64,000 nucleotides of DNA from Hymenobacter swuensis DY53 (GTDB lineage Bacteria > Bacteroidota > Bacteroidia > Cytophagales > Hymenobacteraceae): contig NZ_CP007145.1 in NCBI RefSeq assembly GCF_000576555.1, positions 1,426,001 through 1,490,000 of the forward strand, read 5' to 3'. Shown here one piece after another: positions 25,701 through 33,264 of the stretch. Position 1 is the first letter of the stretch, and every line of letters begins with the position of its first letter. The notes under the pieces are model-generated. The model was not told the DNA's origin. It did not search any database and saw only the letters and a program-made list of their open reading frames with translations. A program made the position numbers and the translations under genes.

Positions 25701-27081
25701 CGGGGCGAACGGTACGCTTACCATCTTAGGCAACCTGACGGTAACCAGCGGCAATGTGGGTCTGAATCTGGACAATACTATTTTCATTGGCGGCAACATT
25801 CAGGTTGATGCCGGTAGCACGCTTTCCTTTGCTCCGGATGCCGGAGGAATTGAAACAGTGGCCTTGAATGGACTGGCCCCACAAACCATAAGTGGTGCGG
25901 GCACGCTTACTTTCGGAAGTACTTCGCGCCTGCAGCTGGATAATGCCGCCGGCGTAGCGCTGGCTCGGCCGCTCACCCTCACGCGGCTACAGCTGAGTGC
26001 CGGCACGCTCACTACCACTGCCAGTAATCTGCTGACCTTAACCGCTAATGCCGTGTTGAGTGGCGGGAGCAGCAGCAGCTACATAGTCGGTCCGCTGGCT
26101 CGCCAGACTGGCGTAGTAACGACAACTCCTACCGATGTTGTGTTTCCCATCGGCAAGGGCGGACATTACCGGCCCATCAGTCTGCGCATAAATACCCAGG
26201 CTACCGCCGCCACGTATGTAACCGATCTGCAGAACACCTCCGCCCGTTCCACACCGGTGCAGGCACCACTCTCCCGCGTGTCCGGCATCCGGTTCGTAAC
26301 CATTACGCCGACGGTGTCCCCCGCTGGTTTCAGCGGTACCGTTACCCTGAACTTTGATACCGATGACCAAGTAACGGACCCGGCAGCAGCGTCCCTGGTC
26401 GTAGCCAAACGTGGTAACGGCGGGGCGTGGGAATCCATTGGGCGCTTGGCCAGTTCAGGCGGAGGAACGACTGGACCCTTTGTGGCCGGTTCGCTCACAT
26501 CCGACGTTTTTACCTCATTTAGCGACTTCGCCCTAGCCAGCACTGACCCCAGCTACGCCCTCAACCCGTTGCCTGTAGAGCTGGTAGCCTTCACGGCGCG
26601 CCGCCAGGAAGACCAAGTGCGCCTAGCGTGGCAAACGGCCGCCGAGCATAATAGCCACTACTTCGAGGTACAGCGCAGCACCGATGCCCGAAGTTTTCAG
26701 AAGATGACCACCATAAAAGCCAAAGGCACCGCCGCCAGCTATGAGGCATACGATCCGCAGCCCATTCGCCAAAGCGTGGCGTACTACCGGTTGCGCCAAG
26801 TGGATAGGGATGGAAAAGAAGCTTTTTCAGCGGTGCAGGTAATCAATGACCAACTGCAACTCAACGTGTATCCCAACCCAGCCCACGCCGAGTTGCGGGT
26901 GGAATTGCCGGTTGCAGAAGTAGCCCGTTACCGGATCCTAAACTCTACCGGAAACACGGTGGCTACCGGTAGCTTGAGCGGGGCCGCTACGCTACTTATA
27001 GCCGGCCTGCCGATTGGGTTGTACCAGTTGGAAGTGACTACCGCCGTCAGCCGTACCACGCACCGTTTTGTGAAACAGTAA
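22765..27081 (+). CDS. Giant multi-domain T9SS-exported protein (lamin-tail, IPT/TIG domains)
   Basis: A 1438-residue protein. After a signal segment (LHILTALLLLICPSLVKGQ) comes a lamin-tail domain (about 36-215: VVISQIYGSGNAGGATYRNDFIELFNRG, VVDFVGYG), then three IPT/TIG beta-sandwiches (ITGFTPQTGTVGTVVTISG, ITGFTPDRGPVGTVVTISG, LTGLDPGTQVAGAASFTL; about 218-470). A jelly-roll domain (about 475-625), an ASH-type domain (IDLVQNASSIPSNGTYDFG) and a beta-helix-like stretch (TWNGTGTNWAAAGSW onward) follow. The tail has PVELVAFTARRQEDQVRLAW and a T9SS sorting domain (LNVYPNPAHAEL to THRFVKQ). The tail is related to that of the preceding protein. Likely an adhesin or matrix protein; lamin-tail domains also occur next to nucleases, but none is seen. 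Confidence 0.85.
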   Translation: MLHLRTRSFFFQGGQITLHILTALLLLICPSLVKGQVVISQIYGSGNAGGATYRNDFIELFNRGTTQVTMTNWSVQYASSSGIFTGKTTISGTIGAGKYYLVQMSGGTTNGVALPAPDAMGGIDMSGSAGKVALANTTATVTFNAPSNFSGNVVDFVGYGSAANAYEGNGRAPAPSTTTSVTRLSGGCTDSNNNNTDFEPVAVAPRNSATAAALCSTAPIITGFTPQTGTVGTVVTISGTNLATITGVTFAGISATNVSATASSVTATVAAGTPIGAAAVVLSDGTTAYSATSTFDVTAPTPTPAITGFTPDRGPVGTVVTISGTDLTGATVVRFNGTAASSYTVTNATTITVTVPTGATTGSITVTMAGGTATSGTSFSVENAVPTLTGLDPGTQVAGAASFTLTATGTNFLPSSVLDFNGSALSTTYLSDTQLSATVPATAIAMAGSYPVTVISPAPGGGTSGAVAFIVSVPFAGLVEPFEQGSKSSYATGNVTFASGFWELNNALVGTSANDAKNGTKSVRIQSTGLLTMLFDKAGGAADITLKAANYAGDTGGTFVVEVSVDQGGTWSQAGNTVNLTSTALATFSFTVNTAGNVRLRVRKIGGSRINIDDVTIADYVPTNGPEIDLVQNASSIPSNGTYDFGFVTVDNTASSTFTIRNLGTSDLTLGNPAVQLTGSANFTLTAQPTATVLGSGSSTTFTVTFAPTATTPQTATLRIASDDADESPYILNLTGAVPPTYTWNGTGTNWAAAGSWTPSRSTPSSSDVVVFDGAITPTATVTADFSSVQTIGQLLIRNAATVLFNNTGNRTLTISNGSATGSDLTVTAGSSLTVMNPGSTETGLTLQLGTGATAAITGAVAFEAASSNTGAHRLLGNGTNSIEFLSGGSFRSGLNVAGNPFGALTAYTGSVIFRNGSRLEQAGGLQPFAVTAPGSVITLEPTSRYVYSIPDNNSVPPLSSRTFGHLEFNVGTGVNTSSGANGTLTILGNLTVTSGNVGLNLDNTIFIGGNIQVDAGSTLSFAPDAGGIETVALNGLAPQTISGAGTLTFGSTSRLQLDNAAGVALARPLTLTRLQLSAGTLTTTASNLLTLTANAVLSGGSSSSYIVGPLARQTGVVTTTPTDVVFPIGKGGHYRPISLRINTQATAATYVTDLQNTSARSTPVQAPLSRVSGIRFVTITPTVSPAGFSGTVTLNFDTDDQVTDPAAASLVVAKRGNGGAWESIGRLASSGGGTTGPFVAGSLTSDVFTSFSDFALASTDPSYALNPLPVELVAFTARRQEDQVRLAWQTAAEHNSHYFEVQRSTDARSFQKMTTIKAKGTAASYEAYDPQPIRQSVAYYRLRQVDRDGKEAFSAVQVINDQLQLNVYPNPAHAELRVELPVAEVARYRILNSTGNTVATGSLSGAATLLIAGLPIGLYQLEVTTAVSRTTHRFVKQ

Positions 27082-27097
27082 GTAGCAAGGTGTCAAC

Positions 27098-27138
27098 AAA
27101 AAGAGCCCGTTTCCAACTGGAAACGGGCTCTTTTTTTT
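27098..27138. terminator. Bidirectional terminator
   Basis: A 17-bp stem (27098-27114 with 27119-27135, loop AACT) flanked by A-run and a run of eight T, between convergent genes. Confidence 0.9.
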
Positions 27139-27162
27139 GGGAGCGAATCAGATGAACTACCG

Positions 27163-27489
27163 CTACACCGAAAAACTTTCGCCGCAGCCGCAGGTGCGGG
27201 ACGCATTGGGATTATCAAAGTAGAAGCCTTTCCCGTTAAGGCCATCCGAGAAATCCAGCTCCGTACCGGCCAGATACAGGAAGCTCTTCATATCGACTAC
27301 CACCCGCACACCTTTGTCTTCAAACTCCTGGTCCATTGGTTTTACTTCGTTGTCGAAGTCAAGCTTATAGCTCAGGCCCGAGCAGCCACCGCCAGCCACC
27401 GAGGCCCGCAGACGGTACGTAGCATCCAGCTCTGCGTCGTGCATGAGCTTTTCAACTTTCTCTTTGGCTTTATCAGAAACGGTAATCAT
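27163..27489 (-). CDS. A-type iron-sulfur cluster carrier (IscA/ErpA/SufA family)
   Basis: A 108-residue A-type carrier that accepts Fe-S clusters from the IscU scaffold and passes them to target proteins. The three cluster-binding cysteines are in GGGCSGLSYKL and the C-terminal RTCGCGESFSV, with the usual spacing and end. It starts MITVSDKAKEKVEKLM, as the family does. It lies with iscU and iscS in a minus-strand cluster. A -7 element (TATCTTTG on the minus strand, 27553-27560) about 60 nt upstream suggests its own promoter. Which paralogue (IscA, SufA or ErpA) cannot be decided. Confidence 0.93.
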   Translation of the reverse strand: MITVSDKAKEKVEKLMHDAELDATYRLRASVAGGGCSGLSYKLDFDNEVKPMDQEFEDKGVRVVVDMKSFLYLAGTELDFSDGLNGKGFYFDNPNASRTCGCGESFSV

Positions 27490-27552
27490 GAGGCAGCAAG
27501 CTAATTTCGGCGGCCCGGCAGGCCGATGAAGGATATTTCAGAAGCAGAACAT

Positions 27553-27560
27553 CAAAGATA
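27553..27560 (-). promoter_or_regulatory. -7 promoter element of the IscA-like gene
   Basis: Minus-strand TATCTTTG, an exact TAnnTTTG, lies between the unknown 136-residue gene and the IscA-like gene. Confidence 0.55.
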
Positions 27561-27581
27561 CGCTGCTTGTTCAGAAACATT

Positions 27582-27992
27582 CTAAGAACTTGGGTTCAAT
27601 ACCACGCTGAATACGGTAATCGTGCTCAGGTCACGGCCGTAGTACAGCTTATCCAGCGCCTCGTACACGTTGTGGGCCCGGAAATAGGAAGTCTGCAACT
27701 CCCGGTCGCCGCGCGTGCGCCACTGGATAGTATAGGAACTTTCCTCGTCGCGGTAGTGCTGCACGTAAGTCAGCATCTTGCGCAGTACTTCCAATTTATC
27801 GTACCCGGTTTCGTAGCGAAACAGGAAGCTCTGGTGGTGGCGCGGATTTACCGTTATCAGGTCAAGCCGCGTGAGGCCGTCCAGTTGCCGGAACTCAAAC
27901 AGCAGGTTACCCGGCCCCAGGGCCAGATAGTCTTCAATCTGCCGCTGAATCCGGGCACTCTCAACATGTATATCGGTAGGGGAGAGGTCCAT
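27582..27992 (-). CDS. Conserved-looking protein of unknown function within the isc cluster
   Basis: A 136-residue soluble protein I do not recognise. It has no signal peptide, membrane segment or cysteine. Composition is balanced, with mixed alpha/beta character: an N-terminal helix (VESARIQRQIEDYLALG), strands LLFEFRQLDGLTRLDLITV, HHQSFLFRYETGYDKLEVL, and a C-terminal strand TITVFSVVLNP. It lies between iscU and the IscA-like gene on the same strand, but a terminator at 28028 and the next gene's promoter at 27553 suggest a separate transcript. A link with Fe-S assembly is only suggested by position. Confidence 0.7.
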   Translation of the reverse strand: MDLSPTDIHVESARIQRQIEDYLALGPGNLLFEFRQLDGLTRLDLITVNPRHHQSFLFRYETGYDKLEVLRKMLTYVQHYRDEESSYTIQWRTRGDRELQTSYFRAHNVYEALDKLYYGRDLSTITVFSVVLNPSS

Positions 27993-28021
27993 GTTTGGAG
28001 GAGCTAAGGAGTCAGATGTAT

Positions 28022-28083
28022 AAAAAAGAGCTAGAAGATAAAATGACCAACCACAAGGGAAGGCACACTTTATCTTCTAGCTC
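28022..28083 (-). terminator. Terminator of iscU
   Basis: A 15-bp perfect stem (28028-28042 with 28069-28083); on the minus strand it is followed by TTTTTTA. The loop is 26 nt. Confidence 0.7.
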
Positions 28084-28102
28084 CTTTCTTCTGGCTCCTT
28101 GA

Positions 28103-28519
28103 CTAGTGGTGCGACTTGGCCATTTCCAGCTCCGGCAGACCGTTTTTCACGCGGTAGTCGTTGATGGCGGATTTGATGGCGTCCTCGGCCAGTACCGAGC
28201 AGTGGATTTTTACGGGCGGCAGGGCCAGTTCCTCCACAATCTCCATGTTGTCGATGGCCAACGCCTCGTCAACCGTTTTACCCTTCAGCCACTCCGTCGC
28301 CAGCGACGAGGAAGCAATGGCCGAACCGCAACCAAACGTCTTGAATTTGGCGTCGGTGATGGTGTTGGTCGTCTCGTCTACCTCAATCTGCAGACGCATT
28401 ACGTCTCCGCACTCAGGCGCGCCTACCAAGCCGGTACCTACGTTCTTTTTGCTTTTGTCCAGCGTACCTACGTTGCGAGGATTGCTGTAATGGTCGATTA
28501 CTTTATCTGAGTAAGCCAT
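28103..28519 (-). CDS. iscU: Fe-S cluster assembly scaffold IscU
   Basis: IscU is the scaffold on which IscS-derived sulfur and iron form a [2Fe-2S] cluster. The 138-residue protein starts MAYSDKVIDHYSNPRNVG and has the three conserved cysteines in GAPECGDVM, FGCGSAIASSS and KIHCSVLAEDAI. The motif LPPVK, recognised by the HscA chaperone in other bacteria, is present just before the last Cys. The C-terminal His pair and length are ordinary. It lies 104 nt downstream of iscS on the same strand, and a terminator follows it. Confidence 0.96.
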   Translation of the reverse strand: MAYSDKVIDHYSNPRNVGTLDKSKKNVGTGLVGAPECGDVMRLQIEVDETTNTITDAKFKTFGCGSAIASSSLATEWLKGKTVDEALAIDNMEIVEELALPPVKIHCSVLAEDAIKSAINDYRVKNGLPELEMAKSHH

Positions 28520-28623
28520 GGCTTTTGATGAATTTAAATGTCAGATTTTAGAACTCAGAACCTAGAATAAGAACCAAAAGAACCAGTGCGAAGCCCTTGG
28601 CCCTTAGTTCTAAGCGCTAAAAA

Positions 28624-29838
28624 TTAATGCTCAGCCCACTCGATAGAGTTCAAGTCGATACCTTCTTTGAACATCTCCCACAGGGGCGACATTTCCCGCA
28701 GCTTCGTGACGGCCTCTTTTACGTGGTTGATGGCGTAATCGATCTGCTCGTCAGTGGTGAAGCGGCTCAGGCCGAAACGCAGGGAGCTGTGGGCGAGGTC
28801 GTCGCTCAGGCCCAGTGCTTTGAGTACGTAAGATGGCTCCAAAGAGGCAGAAGTACAAGCCGAGCCGGACGAAACGGCAAGGTCTTTCACGCCCATCATC
28901 AGGCCTTCGCCTTCTACGTACTTAAAGCTGATGTTGGCCACATGCGGCAGGCGGTGCTCGCGCGAACCGTTAACGTAGCTTTCCTCCAGTGTCAGGAGCT
29001 CTCTTTCCAGCCGGTCGCGCATGGCGCTCAGGCGGGCCGTATCGGCGGCCATTTCCAGCTTGGCCAGCTCGCAGGCTTTACCCAGGCCCACAATACCGGG
29101 AACGTTGAGGGTACCGGAGCGCATGCCCCGCTCGTGGCCGCCACCATCCATCTGGGCGGTAACTTTCACGCGTGGGTTTTTGCGACGTACATACAAGGCA
29201 CCAACACCTTTGGGACCATACATTTTGTGGGCGGTGAAGGCCATTAGATCGATGCCATCGGCAATGACGTCCACCGGAATTTTGCCGACTGCCTGGGTAC
29301 CGTCCGTCATGAACAGCGCGCCGTGCTTGTGGGCAATGGCGGCAATTTCACGGATGGGCTGGATGGTGCCGGTTTCGTTGTTGCCGTACATGATGGCCAC
29401 CAGAATGGTTTCCGGGGTCATGGCGGCTTCCAGCTCGCTTAGGCTAATAAGGCCTTCAGAATCTACGGGCAAATAGGTGACCCGGCCCCCGAGCTTCTCA
29501 ATGTGCTTGCAGGTGTCAAGCACAGCTTTGTGCTCGGTGGTCGTCGTGATGATGTGGTTACCCTTCTGGGCGTACATCTCAAACACACCTTTGATGGCGA
29601 GATTGTCGGATTCCGTGGCTCCCGAGGTAAAGATAATTTCCTTGGGGTCGCAGTTAATCAGGCTCGAAATCTGCTCCCGGGCATAATCCACGCCTTCTTC
29701 GGCGGCCCAGCCAAAGGGGTGGTTGCGCGAGGCGGCATTGCCGAACACCTCGGTCAGATACGGCATCATAGCCTCCAGAACCCGGGGGTCGAGCGGCGTG
29801 GTTGCGTTGTTGTCGAGGTAAATAGGTAGCTTGAGCAT
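28624..29838 (-). CDS. iscS: Cysteine desulfurase IscS
   Basis: A PLP enzyme that takes sulfur from L-cysteine for Fe-S clusters and thiolated tRNA. The 404-residue protein begins [24 protein letters not shown]. The PLP lysine is in [16 protein letters not shown], the substrate-side [13 protein letters not shown] is present, and the active-site Cys lies in the mobile loop [22 protein letters not shown]. The pattern is group I (IscS/NifS-like). iscS and iscU form a pair; no IscR-type regulator is seen in the window. No clear -7 element was found upstream. Confidence 0.97.
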   Translation of the reverse strand: MLKLPIYLDNNATTPLDPRVLEAMMPYLTEVFGNAASRNHPFGWAAEEGVDYAREQISSLINCDPKEIIFTSGATESDNLAIKGVFEMYAQKGNHIITTTTEHKAVLDTCKHIEKLGGRVTYLPVDSEGLISLSELEAAMTPETILVAIMYGNNETGTIQPIREIAAIAHKHGALFMTDGTQAVGKIPVDVIADGIDLMAFTAHKMYGPKGVGALYVRRKNPRVKVTAQMDGGGHERGMRSGTLNVPGIVGLGKACELAKLEMAADTARLSAMRDRLERELLTLEESYVNGSREHRLPHVANISFKYVEGEGLMMGVKDLAVSSGSACTSASLEPSYVLKALGLSDDLAHSSLRFGLSRFTTDEQIDYAINHVKEAVTKLREMSPLWEMFKEGIDLNSIEWAEH

Positions 29839-29996
29839 GGCTCGGTCGTCAGTCAGGTTTCAGCGGAGAATCATTCGCAGGTAGAACACAAAAAACCGCG
29901 TACGGGTTTTACTTTCTTCCCACATTTGCAACTACAAAAGTAGAACAAATACAAAGAAGCCGCGCTATGGCCTGGCTTCCCTTTTTCGATCAGCGT

Positions 29997-30398
29997 ATGC
30001 TCACCAATCTTGAACACCTGGGGCTTGCCGTAAAAGACCTGGAAGCGGCCACCGCGCTTTACACCACGCTGCTCGGGCAGGAGCCCTATAAGCGGGAGCA
30101 TGTGGCCTCCGAGGCCGTGGATACGGTGTTTTTTCAGGTGGGCGGCTCCAAAATTGAGCTGCTGGCCGGCACGTCGCCCAATAGCGCCATCACCAAGTAC
30201 TTGGATAAAAAGCCCGAAGGCATTCACCACATAGCTTTCGAGGTGGACGATATCCGGGCGGAAATGGCGCGGCTGCGGGCGGCCGGGTTCACCATCCTCA
30301 ACGACGAGCCCAAGCGCGGAGCCGATAACAAGCTGGTGTGCTTTATTCATCCAAAATCCGCTAATGGCGTATTGGTGGAGCTTTGCCAGTCGATTTAA
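29997..30398 (+). CDS. mce: Methylmalonyl-CoA epimerase
   Basis: A VOC-fold metalloenzyme that interconverts (S)- and (R)-methylmalonyl-CoA between propionyl-CoA carboxylase and methylmalonyl-CoA mutase. The 133-residue product starting at ATG 29997 (MLTNLEHLGLAVKDLEAA) fits the family start better than the ATG at 29967. Likely metal ligands are the His in EHLGLAV, Glu in GSKIELL, His in GIHHIAFEVDD and Glu in VLVELCQ. DEPKRGADNKLVCFIHPKSANGVL matches the family C-terminus closely. The tsaC-like gene starts 6 nt after its stop, so the two are probably co-transcribed. Confidence 0.88.
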   Translation: MLTNLEHLGLAVKDLEAATALYTTLLGQEPYKREHVASEAVDTVFFQVGGSKIELLAGTSPNSAITKYLDKKPEGIHHIAFEVDDIRAEMARLRAAGFTILNDEPKRGADNKLVCFIHPKSANGVLVELCQSI

Positions 30399-30404
30399 CT
30401 TGCT

Positions 30405-30986
30405 ATGAACCTCCGATTTTTACGAGACGAAGCCGACGCGGCCGTGGACGTGCTGTTGTTGCAGCAGGTCATATTATACCCGACCGATACGGTGTGGGGC
30501 CTGGGCTGCGACGCTGAATCGTCGAAGGCCGTGGACCAGATCTATAAGCTCAAGCAGCGGCCCGCCGATAAGGCCTGCATTGTGCTGGTGGCTGATGAGC
30601 AGATGTTTGCCCGCTACGCTGAGGTGGTACCGCCTAACTTGCCCGAACTGCTGGCGGCCCAGACGCGGCCCACCACCTACGTGGTGCCCGGCAGCCGGCT
30701 GCTGGCTCCTAACCTACTGGCTCCCGATGGTACGGTGGGACTGCGCGTGGTGCAGCAGGATGAATTCTGCCGGTTAGTGCTACGCCGGCTGGGCCACGGG
30801 CTGGTATCGACTTCGGCTAACCGTAGCGGCGAGCCAACCCCGGCCATCTTCAGCGAAGTAGATCCGAAGCTGGTGCGCGAGGTGGAGTACGTGGTGAACT
30901 GGCGACAGGATGATGAAACCCGCTCCCAGCCTTCCCGGGTGGTGCGGGTGCTGGCCGATGGCGGGCTGGAGGTGCTACGGGATTAA
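30405..30986 (+). CDS. tsaC: L-threonylcarbamoyladenylate synthase (TsaC/YrdC/Sua5 family)
   Basis: Makes threonylcarbamoyl-AMP from Thr, bicarbonate and ATP, the first step of t6A formation at position 37 of ANN-decoding tRNAs. The 193-residue YrdC domain shows YPTDTVWGLGCDAES, IYKLKQRPADKACIVLV, RPTTYVVPGS, DGTVGLRVV and STSANRSGEPTPAIF, all normal. The Sua5 C-terminal domain is absent, so it is the short TsaC form. It is tightly coupled to the epimerase gene (6-nt gap). Confidence 0.9.
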   Translation: MNLRFLRDEADAAVDVLLLQQVILYPTDTVWGLGCDAESSKAVDQIYKLKQRPADKACIVLVADEQMFARYAEVVPPNLPELLAAQTRPTTYVVPGSRLLAPNLLAPDGTVGLRVVQQDEFCRLVLRRLGHGLVSTSANRSGEPTPAIFSEVDPKLVREVEYVVNWRQDDETRSQPSRVVRVLADGGLEVLRD

Positions 30987-31065
30987 CCGGCAACCGGGCG
31001 GGTTACTTTTCCCGTTTGCTGGTATCAAGCCTGAATTCACTTCACTTTCTAAATCATCGTTTGCT

Positions 31066-31347
31066 ATGAAATTCTCCTTCAAATCTCTGCTCGTGCTAGC
31101 CGCTTTCGCTCCTTTCGCTTTGGCTTCGTGCTCGGAGAAAACCCAGGAAAACGCAGAAGCTACCGCCGAAAGCGCCGCCAACGATGCCGCTGCTACTACT
31201 GAAGCCGCCGGCGACGCCGTTGAAAATGCTACCGATAAGGCGGCGTCCGAAGTAAAAGAAGAAACTGTCCCCACCGCCGGCGACACGGCCGTTGTGCGCA
31301 ACCAGCCTGCCAACGGCGTGGTGGAGGAAACGCCGGTAAAGAAGTAG
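31066..31347 (+). CDS. Small Ala/Glu-rich lipoprotein
   Basis: A 93-residue predicted lipoprotein with signal MKFSFKSLLVLAAFAPFALASC (Cys22). The mature part is a helical, charged, low-complexity sequence (ENAEATAESAANDAAATTEAAGDAVENATDKAASEV) resembling LEA-like or entericidin-like stress proteins. No function can be given. The ATG at 31066 is chosen since it starts the signal peptide. A terminator follows. Confidence 0.7.
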   Translation: MKFSFKSLLVLAAFAPFALASCSEKTQENAEATAESAANDAAATTEAAGDAVENATDKAASEVKEETVPTAGDTAVVRNQPANGVVEETPVKK

Positions 31348-31370
31348 TTTTGCTTCGTGGCTAGTCCGCT

Positions 31371-31407
31371 AAAAGCTCCTTCGGCCCGCGCCGGAGGAGC
31401 TTTTTTT
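31371..31407 (+). terminator. Terminator of the small lipoprotein gene
   Basis: A 15-bp stem with one G-U pair (31371-31385 with 31390-31404) followed by a T-run. Confidence 0.88.
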
Positions 31408-31454
31408 ACTGTCCAACCCGCCTTGCTCTGCCTGTGCCGTAGGCCGGCACCTGC

Positions 31455-31462
31455 TACCTTTG
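31455..31462 (+). promoter_or_regulatory. -7 promoter element of cca (leaderless type)
   Basis: TACCTTTG, exact TAnnTTTG, ends 4 nt before the ATG at 31467. Confidence 0.65.
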
Positions 31463-31466
31463 CCTC

Positions 31467-32885
31467 ATGAAACAGCCCCAACTGCCTGATTTGCCCTTGT
31501 TCCGTACCATTGCTGATGCCGCCGGCGCGCTGGGCTACCCAGCCTACGTGATTGGGGGCTTCGTGCGTGACTTGGTACTGGAACGGGGCAGCAAAGACGT
31601 GGACGTGGTGTGTGTGGGGGACGGTATTGCGCTGGCCCAGGAGGTTGGGCGCCGCCTGCCTGGCCGGCCCCGCGTGACGGTGTTCAAGAACTTCGGGACG
31701 GCCATGCTGCCCACGCCCGAAATCGAAGTGGAATTTGTAGGAGCTCGCAAGGAAAGCTACCGCGCCGAAAGTCGCAAGCCCGAGGTGGAAGCCGGTACCT
31801 TGGAAGACGACCTGGCCCGCCGCGACTTCACCATCAATGCCCTGGGCCTGAGTTTGAACCCAGAGAACTTCGGGGAACTGGTGGACCGCTACGACGGCAT
31901 GGGCGACCTGCAGCGCAAGCTCATCCGCACGCCGCTCGACCCCGACATTACCTTTTCCGACGACCCATTGCGCATGCTGCGGGCCATCCGGTTTGCCACT
32001 CAGCTTAACTTCGATATCGAACCCGATACGTTTGACGCGCTGGCCCGCAACAAGGAGCGCATCAAGATCATCTCGCAGGAGCGGATTACCACCGAGCTGA
32101 ACAAGATTATTATGGCTCCGAAGCCGAGCTACGGCTTCAAGCTGCTGTTTAGCTGCGGGCTGCTACAGCTCATCTTCCCGAAGATGGCGCAGTTGCAGGG
32201 CGTGGAAAAAGTGGGTCAGCACGCGCACAAGGATAACTTTTACCACACGCTGCAGGTGCTCGATAATGTGGTGGCGGCTGGTGGCGACCTGTGGCTGCGC
32301 TGGGCCGCCATCCTGCACGACATTGCCAAACCCGCCACCAAACGCTACGACAAGCGCGTGGGCTGGACCTTCCACGGCCACGAGGACAAGGGTGCGCGCT
32401 GGGTGCCCGGCATCTTTACCGACCTGAAGTTGCCGTTGGGCGAGGAAATGCGTCAGGTGCAAAAGCTGGTGCGGCTGCATTTGCGGCCCATTGCGCTGGT
32501 CAAGGAAATCGTGACGGACTCGGCCGTGCGCCGCCTGCTGTTTGAGGCCGGCGACGACGTGGACCGCCTGATGCTGTTGTGCCGGGCCGATATTACCAGC
32601 AAGGACCACCAGCGCGTGGCTCGCTACCTGCGCAATTTTGATGTGGTGGAGGAGAAGTTGAAAGAGGTGGAGGAAAAAGACCACCTGCGCAACTTTAAGC
32701 CCGTCATCACCGGCGAAATTATCATGGAAACCTTTGGGCTGCGGCCCAGCCGGGAGGTGGGCGAGTTGAAGGAGGCGCTACTGGAAGCCATCCTGGAAGG
32801 CAAAGTGCGCAACGAGTACGACGAGGCCTTTGCACTGTTGCTAGAACTGGGAAAGCAGAAAGGGCTGAGCGCCGTACCGAAGTAG
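31467..32885 (+). CDS. cca: CCA-adding tRNA nucleotidyltransferase with HD domain
   Basis: Class II nucleotidyltransferase that adds or repairs the 3' CCA of tRNAs. The 472-residue protein has the signature YVIGGFVRDLVL followed by KDVDVVC (catalytic Asp pair), then RRDFTINALGLS, DDPLRMLRAIRFATQL and ERITTELNKI. A C-terminal HD domain is present (HNFYHTLQ-like KDNFYHTLQVL, ILHDIAKPATK, FHGHEDKGA), as in bacterial bifunctional forms with phosphohydrolase activity. A -7 element ends 4 nt before the start. A strong terminator follows the stop. Some CCA-adding-like proteins only add A or C; that cannot be excluded. Confidence 0.93.
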   Translation: MKQPQLPDLPLFRTIADAAGALGYPAYVIGGFVRDLVLERGSKDVDVVCVGDGIALAQEVGRRLPGRPRVTVFKNFGTAMLPTPEIEVEFVGARKESYRAESRKPEVEAGTLEDDLARRDFTINALGLSLNPENFGELVDRYDGMGDLQRKLIRTPLDPDITFSDDPLRMLRAIRFATQLNFDIEPDTFDALARNKERIKIISQERITTELNKIIMAPKPSYGFKLLFSCGLLQLIFPKMAQLQGVEKVGQHAHKDNFYHTLQVLDNVVAAGGDLWLRWAAILHDIAKPATKRYDKRVGWTFHGHEDKGARWVPGIFTDLKLPLGEEMRQVQKLVRLHLRPIALVKEIVTDSAVRRLLFEAGDDVDRLMLLCRADITSKDHQRVARYLRNFDVVEEKLKEVEEKDHLRNFKPVITGEIIMETFGLRPSREVGELKEALLEAILEGKVRNEYDEAFALLLELGKQKGLSAVPK

Positions 32886-32904
32886 CCTGACCAATATTCA
32901 TTAA

Positions 32905-32950
32905 AAAAAGCCGCCGCCTTCCGGAATAATCCAGAAGGCGGCGGCTTTTT
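32905..32950. terminator. Bidirectional terminator after cca
   Basis: An 11-bp GC-rich stem (32910-32920 with 32935-32945) extended by A-run and T-run. It also directly follows, on the minus strand, the structured element at 32951-33160. Confidence 0.88.
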
Positions 32951-33160
32951 AGCGCAGAGCAAGCCTAAGCAATGAAGGCAGCTCCGGCCGTCCTGTTGCA
33001 GCAGGAGGGTAGGCCGGGGCTGCCTTCGGGTCTCACCTTTTCACTCACAAATGGACCCAGTATGGTTGATGCTTGCTCTGCGCGTTAAGTAGTCAGATGC
33101 TGAGACGACCACAGTGGTTGCCTGGGCAAGAACTGTTCCAGTAATATTCAGCATCTGACA
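32951..33160. other. Strongly structured intergenic element, candidate ncRNA of unknown class
   Basis: Two structured units adjoin. Unit 1 is closed by a perfect 13-bp stem (32952-32964 with 33071-33083). It encloses a 16-bp hairpin (32974-32989 with 33012-33027, one G-U pair), itself topped by a 5-bp hairpin, and a GGGTC/GACCC hairpin (33028-33056), giving a three-way junction. Unit 2 is a perfect 12-bp stem (33092-33103 with 33148-33159). On the minus strand, unit 1 runs straight into the terminator at 32905. Strand and identity are unknown. I compared 6S, SRP, RNase P and common riboswitch signatures by eye and found no clear match. Confidence 0.45.
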
Positions 33161-33264
33161 TGTAGAACGAACGAACGGTTAAAGGGTTACGCCGCTGCCT
33201 ATGGTAAGGCGTTGAGTAGCAGTTGGTGCCGGAAAGAGGGAATATAGGTCCTGGGTTGACTGCA

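Noticed and set aside
19255..27081. CRISPR-like or tandem DNA repeats in the giant surface genes
   Set aside because: Repetition is at protein-domain level and diverged; there are no regular direct DNA repeats with spacers.
32951..33160. 6S RNA, SRP RNA or RNase P RNA
   Set aside because: The diagnostic conserved sequences and sizes I know for these RNAs are not present; kept only as an unassigned structured element.
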